Source of the DNA: Myxococcales bacterium
GTDB taxonomy: Bacteria; Myxococcota_A; Bradymonadia; UBA7976; UBA1532
Assembly: GCA_020633465.1 (NCBI GenBank)
Contig: JACKDN010000010.1
Coordinates: 1-64,000, forward strand
DNA: 64,000 nucleotides
Direction: 5' to 3'
Numbering within the stretch: position 1 is the first letter of the stretch; every line of letters starts with the position of its first letter. Position numbers and translations under genes: made by a program. The notes below the pieces were generated by a model. That model had not been told where the DNA came from and made no database searches. It worked only from the letters and a program-made list of their open reading frames with translations. This document shows, piece by piece, positions 1-8,001 of the stretch.

Positions 1-108
1 CCGTCAGCCGGGCCCCTTACGCCGTGCCGGGTTCAGAATCGCCCGACAAGCTCGGGGCGTTGAGCGAGCGGGCAGAACGCACAATCGCCGCGGCGGGGCG
101 CGAGAGGC
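1..108 (+). repeat. Dispersed repeat, copy A (cut by window edge)
   Basis: No gene is visible here. The stretch from about position 3 to 97 aligns well with positions 23011-23108 and, on the opposite strand, with 20629-20744. Shared blocks include CAGCCGGG near the start, a TACGCCG block, CAAGCTCG in the middle and CAATCGCCGCG near the end. The copy lies directly downstream of the 3' end of the amidase gene, so it could act as a transcript 3' hairpin region. The left part of the element is outside the window. Confidence 0.6.
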
Positions 109-1692
109 TCACCAGCGGCAGCACTGGATGTCGCGCGGCCCGGGGCAGTAGCCGGGGGTCGAGTAGCCGCCGTCGTTGGCGCAGGCGGCGGTGGGCACGC
201 ACAGGCCGGCCTCGCCGGCGATGCTGCAGCCGACGGCGTCGGCGAAGACGTCGTCCTGGGGCGGGGGCTGCTCGACGGGCACGGCGCGCGGGGGCTCGGC
301 GCAGCAGACCGCGCTGTTGCCGCACTCGGCGGCGGCGTAGGTGCTGCGGCTGCCGGTGCAGTCCCAGAAGGCCGTGTCCCAGGCGACGCACTCGCCCTGG
401 TTGCCGCCCACGGTGCAGGCGCGGCCCACGTTGTTGTTCGCGGGCGGCGGGTTGTTGGCCGGCGGGGGCGCCGGATCGTCGTCGCCGCCGTTGTTGGCGG
501 GCGGCAGGGGCGGCGGGGCCTCGGGATCGGGGGGCGTCAGGTCGACGCAGCAGCCGCCCGCGTCGCCGCACGCGTCGGCGTACACCAGGCTGGCCGGCGC
601 GCGGCAGGCGTTGGCGTCCGCCACGTCGAGGCAGGCGCCCGCCACACCGGCGACGCTGCACGCGCGGCCGTTGACGCTGGGGGCCGGGGCGGGCTGCGCC
701 GGCTCGGCGGGGCGGGGCGACGTGCAGCACTGGATGTTGTTGCCGCCGGGGCAGAGGTTGGCGGTGGTCTCGCCGCGGCACTGCGCGACGTCCATGCAGG
801 TGCCGGGCTGGCCGTTGGCGGTGCAGGCGCCCCAGCCGCCGCCGTCGCCGGCCTCGGGCCGGCACTGATCGTCCTGGCCGATGGGCATGACCTGGCAGCC
901 CGCGCCGCAGCGCTCGGTCTGCGCGACGACGCCGCCCGCGCAGCGGTAGCGCGACTGGCGGTCGTCGGTGCAGTTCCAGTGCTGCAGGTTGCAGGCCTGG
1001 GCGCCGGGCACGCCGCCGCCCTCGTTGGGGTTGTCGGCCTGCGGGGGCGCGGCCGGCGGGGGCGCGGCGCCGTTGTTCACCATGGCCATGAAGCGATCCC
1101 AGTCCCAGTAGCGGCCGGGATCGGAGCGGCGGGCGGGGTCGAGCTCGTTGTGGCCCCGGATGTGCGCCCGGTCCATCGGGATGTTGTACTTCTGGCACAG
1201 GTAGCGCACGAGCGCGGCCGAGCTCTGGTACATGGCGTCGGTGTAGTAGCGGCGCTCGTCGACGAAGGCCTCGTGCTCGATGCCGATGCTGCGGCTGTTG
1301 TAGTTGCGCACGTGGTGGGCGGTGTCGCTCTCGCGCACCATCTGGGTGATCTCGCCGTCGCTCGAGCGGATCACGTAGTGGGCCGACGTCTTGTACTGGT
1401 TGTTCGGGTTGCGGAACCAATCGCGGGCGCTGTTGTAGCTGCCCTCGGTGGTGTGGATGACGACCATGTCGATCGCCCGCGAGCGGCCCGGCGTGTAGAA
1501 GCGGGCCTGCAGGTAGCGGGCGCGGGGGTACTCGGCGTTCTTGAGGGGGACGGGGGTGTCCACGGGGGTCGCCGGGTAGATGGTGTCGTCGTGGCCGTGC
1601 GGGCCGTGCTCGGGCTCGTCTTCGGAGGTCGCGCAGCCGGTGGCGAAGGCCGCGGCGCCGAGCCAGAGCATCGTCTGCAGTACACGCTTCAT
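109..1692 (-). CDS. N-acetylmuramoyl-L-alanine amidase lipoprotein with Cys-rich C-terminal modules
   Basis: Predicted 527-residue lipoprotein. Residues 1-20 are a lipoprotein signal ending in the lipobox FATGC. Residues about 60-205 match an Amidase_2 (PGRP/AmpD-like) zinc amidase: VVIHTTEG supplies H80, HIRGHNE supplies H181, and the following SDPG supplies D191 as the likely third ligand. It should cleave the amide between MurNAc and the stem peptide at the cell envelope. After a Pro/Asn linker come four Cys-rich modules of about 40 residues, each ending in a CC pair and resembling a compact disulfide fold; they may bind a surface or protect against proteolysis. The start is ATG at 1692, preceded by GGGGAGGTG. 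The next gene upstream ends at 1818, so a separate promoter may lie in 1693-1817. Confidence 0.85.
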   Translation of the reverse strand: MKRVLQTMLWLGAAAFATGCATSEDEPEHGPHGHDDTIYPATPVDTPVPLKNAEYPRARYLQARFYTPGRSRAIDMVVIHTTEGSYNSARDWFRNPNNQYKTSAHYVIRSSDGEITQMVRESDTAHHVRNYNSRSIGIEHEAFVDERRYYTDAMYQSSAALVRYLCQKYNIPMDRAHIRGHNELDPARRSDPGRYWDWDRFMAMVNNGAAPPPAAPPQADNPNEGGGVPGAQACNLQHWNCTDDRQSRYRCAGGVVAQTERCGAGCQVMPIGQDDQCRPEAGDGGGWGACTANGQPGTCMDVAQCRGETTANLCPGGNNIQCCTSPRPAEPAQPAPAPSVNGRACSVAGVAGACLDVADANACRAPASLVYADACGDAGGCCVDLTPPDPEAPPPLPPANNGGDDDPAPPPANNPPPANNNVGRACTVGGNQGECVAWDTAFWDCTGSRSTYAAAECGNSAVCCAEPPRAVPVEQPPPQDDVFADAVGCSIAGEAGLCVPTAACANDGGYSTPGYCPGPRDIQCCRW

Positions 1693-1817
1693 GGACACCT
1701 CCCCCGCGAGTGCTGGACAGCGTCGCAAGATTCGGTCCAGGGCGCCAGCCGCGTGGTTGCGTGGGGGTGTGCGCGGGGGGTGGGACATCGGGGTCTCGGG
1801 ATCGGGGACGGTGGTCC

Positions 1818-4058
1818 TCAGGGGGTGGGGTTGGGCGGGGGGGCGCGTGCGGCGAAGCGGAGCTGCCAGAGCGGGTGGTCGGCGTAGGCGGCCAGAAGCG
1901 CGGCCGAGTTGATGCCACGCTGGCGGAGGATTGCCGGTAGTCGGCGAACAAGGGGTCCGGCAATGGCCTGGGTCCACCGTCTCAACTGCCGTGCCTCGAT
2001 ATGCTGACGGCGGAGATAGGCGGCCTCTGCGTCCACGGCCGCGTGAACCTGTCCCTCGCCGAGAGGCCACAGAACAGCGGCTTGGAGCAGTCGATCCCAG
2101 CGAATTCGGGGACTCGGCTGCGGTTCGAACCAACGACGCAGTTCAGCGTTGATGGTTGATCCGAGCCGACCTGGTACGGGACGGCTCAGGAAGGCCACCG
2201 CCTCGTCCTGAACGCGCCTCGCCTGGGCGCGTGAGAAGTACGCCGTGAACCACAGCTCGAACAATCGCCGCACCAGCGCGCGCTCGTGGCGCGCCGACAG
2301 GTCGGGCTCCTCGGACAGCAGCGCCACCAACAGACTCGGGTGCCGGGCCTGGTAGCGGCCGGGGCGGCGCGCGCCTTCGAGGGCCCGCTCGACCAGGGCG
2401 TCCAGCCGTGCCGTGGCGCCGCGCTCGACGCCGAGGATGCCCGCGAGGAAGGCCACGATCTCGCGCCACTCGGCGCGGAACGGATCGTCGAGGATCGCCT
2501 GGAAGCGCGCGGGATCACGCTCGGCGTCGCGCGCGGCGAAGAACTCGGCCACCGAAGGATGCACGAAGGCCCAGCGCTCGCCGGGCTCGGATCGCAGCAA
2601 CGCGGAGTCGTGGCGCAGGAGCGCCATCAGCTCGTCGGCCTGGCGCTCGGCGTCGGCGCCGTCTTCGCGCAGCACCTCGATGCGCACCAGCTCGGCGTGC
2701 ATCTCGGCGGCGGGCACGGCGCCCCCACCGCGTTCGAGCATCCACCACGCGAGCGGGCCCAGCACGCGCAGCGCCTGGCCCGCGGTCGGCCGTCGGTCGC
2801 GCGGCGCGGCGGCGAGCGATCGCGCGCGCACCCAACGTTCGATCAGCAGCTCGCTCAGTCGCCCGTAGATCTCGACGCGGCGGTCGGGCAGGCGGCCGTC
2901 GAGCTCGTGCAGCAACACCAGGAAGACGACCAGCAGCGGGCTGCGGGCCAGTTCGCGCAGGTCGCGGTCGGCCTGGATGCGCTCGTGCACCGTCCGCGCG
3001 CGGCGGTCGGCGTCGTCCACGCCGCGGGCGTTCAGCAGGCGGCGGATGAGCTGCTGAATCTGCGCATCGTCCGGCGGCGCGAGCTGCAACGTCGCGAAAC
3101 GTCGGGCGTCCGCCGCGCGGATCTCGTCGACGAGGAAGCTGCGGCCGGTGATGACCAGACCGCGCACGGCGCCGCGCGCGGCCAGTGCGCCCGCCTCGTC
3201 GAGCACCGCGCGGCGGGCGGTGGGCTCGCGCATCTCGTCCAGGCCGTCGAGCAGCAGCACGACCTCGACGAGGTGGTCGCGCAGCGCTGCGGCGTCCTCG
3301 AGGCCCAGCTCGGCGAGCCAGCGCGGCAGGAAGTCGACGAGCGAGGCGACGTGCTCCTGTGCGCGGAAGCGCGCGTACTCGGCCAGGGGCAGCAGCAACG
3401 GCAGCGCCGGACCGAGGCCGAGCGGATCCTCTGCCTCTGTGGCGAGGCACCAGGCCGTGTGGCGCAGCAAGGTGGTCTTGCCGGCGCCGGGGTCGGCGAG
3501 CAGCAGGTGGCCGGTGGGCTGCGCGTCGGTCGGGCGCGGGGGCGCCAGCAGGTTCACGTACAGGTCGGCGAGCGGGGCGCGCTGATACTCGACGCTGCGC
3601 GGCAGCAGGCCGGTGAAGTCGAGGTGGCCGTGACGCTCGATCATCAGCGCGCGGATGCGTTGCGAGAGGTCGTGCCACGTCGCCGACGTGGGCGCCGGCG
3701 CGATCTGGACCCAGAGATCCGGGGCGGCGGTGAGGTCCGGGGCGATGGCGCGCAGCCGGCGCACGGCGTCCGGCGTGTCGGCCAGCAGCAGGACGCCCAT
3801 GCGGCTGCGCAGCTGGAGATCGCGCTCGCGGTTGAGCGTGGCGAGCGCCCGGTTGTCGTCGTGGTCGACGCGGTGGACCGTCCACCCGCGGCGCTCGGGG
3901 CCGTCGGGCGGCGGCAGCGAGCGGGCTGTCTCGGTGACCGCCGCCCATCGATCGCGCGGGGCTTCGACGATGACGACCACGGCGCGGTCGTCGCGCAGGC
4001 TGGTGAGCGTCCTCAGCCGCCGCGCGAGCGCCTCGGCTCCATCCAGGGCGACCGCCAA
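1818..4058 (-). CDS. NACHT-type STAND NTPase, putative conflict/defence protein
   Basis: 746 residues. Residues about 1-120 form a small alpha/beta region with an ALATLNRERD segment and an APDLWVQI segment, a pattern I associate with N-terminal domains of bacterial STAND proteins; that link is inference. A NACHT P-loop core follows: Walker A ADPGAGKTTLLRH at about 188, Walker B VVLLLDGLDEM at about 266, and LVITGRS as a sensor-like strand at about 301. The C-terminal 350 residues are helical, Arg/Leu-rich, and lack recognisable LRR, WD or TPR signatures. Bacterial NACHT proteins are known antiphage sensors. The start is TTG at 4058, only 4 nt beyond the stop of the upstream ATPase gene, which implies translational coupling. 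No obvious nuclease, TIR or protease effector is seen, so the killing mechanism is open. Confidence 0.75.
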   Translation of the reverse strand: MAVALDGAEALARRLRTLTSLRDDRAVVVIVEAPRDRWAAVTETARSLPPPDGPERRGWTVHRVDHDDNRALATLNRERDLQLRSRMGVLLLADTPDAVRRLRAIAPDLTAAPDLWVQIAPAPTSATWHDLSQRIRALMIERHGHLDFTGLLPRSVEYQRAPLADLYVNLLAPPRPTDAQPTGHLLLADPGAGKTTLLRHTAWCLATEAEDPLGLGPALPLLLPLAEYARFRAQEHVASLVDFLPRWLAELGLEDAAALRDHLVEVVLLLDGLDEMREPTARRAVLDEAGALAARGAVRGLVITGRSFLVDEIRAADARRFATLQLAPPDDAQIQQLIRRLLNARGVDDADRRARTVHERIQADRDLRELARSPLLVVFLVLLHELDGRLPDRRVEIYGRLSELLIERWVRARSLAAAPRDRRPTAGQALRVLGPLAWWMLERGGGAVPAAEMHAELVRIEVLREDGADAERQADELMALLRHDSALLRSEPGERWAFVHPSVAEFFAARDAERDPARFQAILDDPFRAEWREIVAFLAGILGVERGATARLDALVERALEGARRPGRYQARHPSLLVALLSEEPDLSARHERALVRRLFELWFTAYFSRAQARRVQDEAVAFLSRPVPGRLGSTINAELRRWFEPQPSPRIRWDRLLQAAVLWPLGEGQVHAAVDAEAAYLRRQHIEARQLRRWTQAIAGPLVRRLPAILRQRGINSAALLAAYADHPLWQLRFAARAPPPNPTP

Positions 4059-4062
4059 CGGG

Positions 4063-5397
4063 CTAGTCCGGCTTCGCTCGGGTCAGCCAATCGACCAGCA
4101 GCTCGTGGGGGCGGAACCAGGCGTCGCCGTTCGAGTAGCAGGCGATCAGGTTCTCGTAGAGCAGGACGTCGGCCAGCGGATCGGCGGGCAGGACGCGCTT
4201 GTCCAGCACGCGCTGGAGCAGCTTGATGCTGCCCTCGTTCAGGTAGCCCTGCAGCTCGAGCCGGCGGCGGCGGCCGACCGCCTCGATGTCGGGGCGCTCG
4301 ATCGTGCGGCGGTCGGCGTCGAAGGCCAGCTCGCCCGCTTTGCAGATCAGATCGAGGAACTCGCGGACGATGCCGGAGCTCATGCCCGCGGCCAGCTCGA
4401 CGGCCGAAGGGTCGACCAGCGCGGCGTCGAGGCCGCGGGCGGTGAGGCGGCGCCGGAGCAGCTCGGCCAGCAGCTTCTGGCCGTCGTGCCGCGCGCCGCC
4501 GTCGGGGCGGCGGACGCCGACGTTGGGCAGGCTCTCGAGCGCGAAGCGGCCGGGCAGGCCGCGGAAGCGCGGATCGTGGCGCAGCGTGATCGGGCCGGTC
4601 AGCACCAGAGGCGCGCGCAGGCCCGTCAGGACGTCGACGTCGGCGAGGGCAGCCTTGATGTCGTCGAGATCGACCCGCTTGTCGAGGCCGTCCGCGAGCA
4701 GCAGGGGCGGGCGGCCGGACAGGGAGTGCAGCGCGTCCAGCGCCTGGTTGACCGCGGCGACGATGGCGTCGGCGGCTTCGGCGGTGTCTCGCGAGAGGGC
4801 GTTCGCCATCGACGCGTGGTCGAGCTGGCGGCGGAGCGCGGCGGCCTGCTGGCCGACGTCGGCGGCGTGTCCGATCGCCTTGCCGGCGCTGCCGAGGCCG
4901 GCGCCGGTGGGGGGGTCGAACCACGCGATGACCGAGCCGACCGCGCCGATCAGCTTGCCCAGCGTCTCGGCGGGGGCGCCGATGGTCGTGAGGCTGCGCT
5001 CGAGCGCCTTGCGCGCGGTGTCCTGCGGGGCGCCGTCGGGGGCGCGCCAATCGTCGGCGGCGCGTAGGGTCGCGGCGCCGAGCAGGGCGAGGATGGCCAG
5101 CGTGCCGCAACGATCGGGGAGGCCGGCGCCGAGGTCCACGTGCACGACGCAGTATTGGTCGTTGAGTTGATGGGCCAGGCGGGCGAGCTCGGTCGACTTG
5201 CCGGAGCCGCGCGCGCCGCAGAGGAGCAGCTTGACGGAGGTCGGGTCGGGCTGGATGGCGAGACGGCGGGTGAGATCGCCGGAGGGGGCGTCGGCGCGGG
5301 CGACGTACATGGCGTCGGTCTCGTCGGGGCGCAGCGGGCGCATCGGATCGAGCGCGGCGAGGGTGGTGCGCCAGAAGGTCTGCAGGTCGCTCGGCAT
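4063..5397 (-). CDS. P-loop ATPase partner of the NACHT gene
   Basis: 444 residues. N-terminal segment with LDPMRPLRPDETDAMYV, then Walker A GARGSGKST at residues 61-69 and Walker B PPLLLADGLDK at about 230-240, so it is an AAA/STAND-like ATPase. The rest is mixed alpha/beta with a basic helical C-terminus. Start ATG at 5397 is preceded by GCGGAGG. The same frame stays open upstream through the repeat array to 5709, which would add a 104-residue Pro/His-rich extension, but the good ribosome site favours 5397. It is the first gene of a two-gene operon with the NACHT NTPase. Paired ATPase plus STAND genes are typical of regulated immune or programmed-death modules, so I infer a joint defence role. 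Confidence 0.7.
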   Translation of the reverse strand: MPSDLQTFWRTTLAALDPMRPLRPDETDAMYVARADAPSGDLTRRLAIQPDPTSVKLLLCGARGSGKSTELARLAHQLNDQYCVVHVDLGAGLPDRCGTLAILALLGAATLRAADDWRAPDGAPQDTARKALERSLTTIGAPAETLGKLIGAVGSVIAWFDPPTGAGLGSAGKAIGHAADVGQQAAALRRQLDHASMANALSRDTAEAADAIVAAVNQALDALHSLSGRPPLLLADGLDKRVDLDDIKAALADVDVLTGLRAPLVLTGPITLRHDPRFRGLPGRFALESLPNVGVRRPDGGARHDGQKLLAELLRRRLTARGLDAALVDPSAVELAAGMSSGIVREFLDLICKAGELAFDADRRTIERPDIEAVGRRRRLELQGYLNEGSIKLLQRVLDKRVLPADPLADVLLYENLIACYSNGDAWFRPHELLVDWLTRAKPD

Positions 5398-5430
5398 CGG
5401 GGCCTCCGCGGGGGAGGCTAGCACCGGGGG

Positions 5431-5816
5431 TGGGGGCGGGAGGGTGCGGGGGAGGGCACGGGCAAGGTCAAGGTCAAGGTCAGGGGCAGGGGGGCGCGGC
5501 CTGCGGGCGGGGGGGTGGTGTGCGGGTGGGTGGCGCGGCGGAAAGCGAGGGCAAGGGCAAGGGGGGCGCGGCCTGCGGGCGGGGGGGTGGTGTGCGGGTG
5601 GGTGGCGCGGCGGGGGGCAAGGGCACGGGCACGGGCAAGGGGGGCGCGGCCTGGGGGGGGGGGGGTGGTGTGCGGGTGGGTGGCGCGGCGGGGGGGCGGT
5701 CAAGGTCAAGGTCAGGGGCAGGGGCAGGGGCAGGGGGCGCGGCCTGCGGGCGGGGGGGTGGTGTGTGGGTGGGGGGCGCGGCTTCGGGCACGGGCACGGG
5801 CACGTGCACGTGCACG
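5431..5816. repeat. G-rich tandem repeat array upstream of the ATPase/NACHT operon
   Basis: Four nearly identical 50-bp units lie at 5491-5540, 5563-5612, 5641-5690 and 5734-5783 (the last slightly diverged). They are separated by spacers made of short hexamer runs such as AAGGTC, GGGCAA, GGGCAC and GGGGCA. Unit-to-unit distances are 72, 78 and 93 bp, all multiples of three. Unit 3 contains a run of 13 G (5653-5665). The plus strand is rich in G-runs that could form G-quadruplexes. The array fills the gap between the gnd stop (5840) and the ATPase start (5397), where the operon promoter should be. Reading frames through it are open on several frames and give only Pro-, His- and Arg-rich translations. 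Confidence 0.85.
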
Positions 5817-5839
5817 TAATCGTTGCGGTTTCTGGGGGG

Positions 5840-7264
5840 TTAGAGCTGCTCGAGCTCGGTCCATTGGGTGTGGACCGGGGTGTCGGGGGCGTCGACCGTG
5901 CGGTAGGTGTGGGCGCCGAAGAAGTCGCGCTGGGCCTGGATGACGTTGGCGCTGCCGTTCGCGCGGGCCAGGGTGTCGAAGTAGGCCAGGCTGGCGCTCA
6001 GGGCGGGGACGGGCCAGCCGGCCTCGGTGGCGCGGGCGACCACGCGGCGCCAGGCGGGGAGGCGGGCGCGGACGTCCTCGGCGAAGGTGGGGTCGAGCAG
6101 CAACAGGGGCAGGTCGGCGCGGGTGCGGAAGGCGTCGTAGACCCGGTCGAGGAAGCGCGCGCGGATGATGCAGCCGGCCTTCCAGATGCGGGCCATGCGG
6201 GCGAGGTCGGTGCCGTAGTCGCGGGCCTCGCTGGCGGCGCGCAGCAGGTCGAAGCCCTGCGTGTAGCTCATGATCTTGGCGGCGTAGAGGGCGTGCTCGA
6301 GGTCGTCGACGGTGACGCCCTCGAGGGGGCGGCCGCCGGCGTCGGGGAAGGCGGCGGCGGTCTCGACGCGCGCGGCCTTGGCGGCGCTGAGGGCGCGGCC
6401 GTCGACGGCGCTGGTGACCGTGGGCAGGGGGACGCCGATCTCGATGGCCGAGATCGAGGTCCAGCGGCCGGTGCCCTTCTGGCCGGCCACGTCGAGGATG
6501 CGGTCGACGAGCGGGCCGTCGCCGTTCGGATCCTTGGCGGCGGCGAGCTGGCTGGTGATCTCGATGAGGTAGGACTCGAGCGCGCCCTCGTTCCACTTGC
6601 CGAAGGTGTCGGCCACCTGGCGCGGGCCGTGGCCCATGCCGTGGCGCATCAGCTGGTGCACCTCGGCGATGAGCTGCATGTCGCCGTACTCGATGCCGTT
6701 GTGCACCATCTTGACGAAGTGGCCGGCCGACCGGCGCCCGCAGTAGTCGACGCAGGGGCCGCTGTCGCTGTGCGCGCAGGCCTTCTCGAGCACGGGGCGC
6801 AGGCGCTTCCAGGCCACCTCGTCGCCGCCGGGCATCATCGCCGGGCCCTTCAGGGCCCCCTCCTCGCCGCCGCTGACGCCCATGCCGACGAAGCGGAAGT
6901 CCGTCCGCTGCGCGCGGCGCTCGGTGTCGGCGAAGTGGCTGTTGCCGCCGTCGATGACGATGTCCTCGCGATCGAGGTAGGGCGCGAGCGCCTCGAGCAC
7001 GGCGTCGACGGCCGGGCCCGCGGTGACCATCAGCAGAATCCGGCGCGGCGGCTCGAGCGCGGCGGCGAGCGCCTGCAGGCTGTCGCACACGACGTACTTC
7101 GCCCCGGGCGCGGCCCCGAGCGTGGCCCGGAACTTCGCGCGGTTCTCGGCCTTGCGCTCGTACACCGCGACCTCGTAGCCGCGGCTGTGGAAGTTCTGCG
7201 CGAGGGCCTTGCCCATCACGCCCATGCCCACCATGCCGATGTCGGCGGTGCCCGTCGTGCTCAT
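5840..7264 (-). CDS. gnd: 6-phosphogluconate dehydrogenase, decarboxylating
   Basis: 474 residues, the usual length. It oxidises 6-phosphogluconate to ribulose 5-phosphate with NADP+ reduction, the last step of the oxidative pentose phosphate pathway. The N-terminal Rossmann motif is GMVGMGVMGKALAQN, with VIDGGNSHF and the substrate-binding GVSGGEEGA and KMVHNGIEYGDMQ segments further on. GTGRWTS and the C-terminal helical domain are present. The ATG overlaps the pgl stop by 4 nt (7261-7264), so the gene is the third in a zwf-pgl-gnd operon. A short gap then leads into the repeat array, and no clear terminator is seen. Confidence 0.97.
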   Translation of the reverse strand: MSTTGTADIGMVGMGVMGKALAQNFHSRGYEVAVYERKAENRAKFRATLGAAPGAKYVVCDSLQALAAALEPPRRILLMVTAGPAVDAVLEALAPYLDREDIVIDGGNSHFADTERRAQRTDFRFVGMGVSGGEEGALKGPAMMPGGDEVAWKRLRPVLEKACAHSDSGPCVDYCGRRSAGHFVKMVHNGIEYGDMQLIAEVHQLMRHGMGHGPRQVADTFGKWNEGALESYLIEITSQLAAAKDPNGDGPLVDRILDVAGQKGTGRWTSISAIEIGVPLPTVTSAVDGRALSAAKAARVETAAAFPDAGGRPLEGVTVDDLEHALYAAKIMSYTQGFDLLRAASEARDYGTDLARMARIWKAGCIIRARFLDRVYDAFRTRADLPLLLLDPTFAEDVRARLPAWRRVVARATEAGWPVPALSASLAYFDTLARANGSANVIQAQRDFFGAHTYRTVDAPDTPVHTQWTELEQL

Positions 7265-8001
7265 GCGGTCGCTCCAGGTTTCAGGCCGGCCGCGGCGGCC
7301 GGGTCGAGGATCCAGTGGACGTCGCCCCGCGGGCGCAGGCGGCCCAGGGGCAGGGTGTCGTCGCCGGCGAGCGCGCGCGCCAGCACGTCGGCCTTCTCGG
7401 CGCCCTTGGCCAGCAGCACCGTCACCGGCGCGGCCTCGAGCACCGGCAGCGTCAGCGTCAGGCGCGTCGGCGGCGGCTTGGGGCTGTCCAGCACGGCCGC
7501 GCACGTCGCGTCGCGCACGCCGAGGGCCGGGTGGCCGGGGAACAGCGAGGCGATGTGGCCGTCGGGGCCCACGCCCAACACCGACACGTCGATCGCGCCC
7601 TGCAGTTCGGCGGCGAAGCGGGCGGCGAAGGCGGCGGCGTCGGGCTGCGGGTGGCCGGTGCTCAGCATCGGCACCACCTTGCCCGGCGCCGGGGCGTCGC
7701 CGAGCCAGTGATCCATCGCCAGGCGGATGTTGGTGTCGGCCGGCCAGTCGGTGCTGCGCCAGTCGCCGGCGTCGACGGGCAGCAGGCGCTCGTCGATCCA
7801 GGTGACGTGCAGCCCCGGGTACAGCTCGGCCGGCAGGTGATCGCGCAGCCACTCGAAGGTGGGCGCCGGCGTGCCGCCGCCGGACAGCGCCAGCCGACAG
7901 CGCCCCGCGTCCCGCACGCGGCGCGCGATCACGTCGATCAGCAGCGGACCCGCCACGCCGGCGAGATCGTCGGTCACCTCGATGGCGGGCGCGCCGCTCA
8001 T
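7261..8001 (-). CDS. pgl: 6-phosphogluconolactonase
   Basis: 246 residues, DevB/Pgl type. Hydrolyses 6-phosphogluconolactone to 6-phosphogluconate. Diagnostic segments are LALSGGGTPAPTF near residue 40, VTWIDERLLPVD, and the SVLGVGPDGHIASLFPG signature. Start ATG at 8001 overlaps the zwf stop in an ATGA (7998-8001), and its own stop overlaps gnd in the same way, so the three genes are almost certainly co-transcribed and co-translated. Confidence 0.95.
   Translation of the reverse strand: MSGAPAIEVTDDLAGVAGPLLIDVIARRVRDAGRCRLALSGGGTPAPTFEWLRDHLPAELYPGLHVTWIDERLLPVDAGDWRSTDWPADTNIRLAMDHWLGDAPAPGKVVPMLSTGHPQPDAAAFAARFAAELQGAIDVSVLGVGPDGHIASLFPGHPALGVRDATCAAVLDSPKPPPTRLTLTLPVLEAAPVTVLLAKGAEKADVLARALAGDDTLPLGRLRPRGDVHWILDPAAAAGLKPGATA

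Noticed and set aside
5398..5709. Longer N-terminus of the ATPase gene through the repeats
   Set aside because: A good ribosome site at 5397 and a poor, Pro/His-only extension favour the short form; kept as an alternative in the findings.
5431..5816. CRISPR array
   Set aside because: Repeats are regular, but the spacers are low-complexity hexamers rather than unique sequence, and no cas gene is near.
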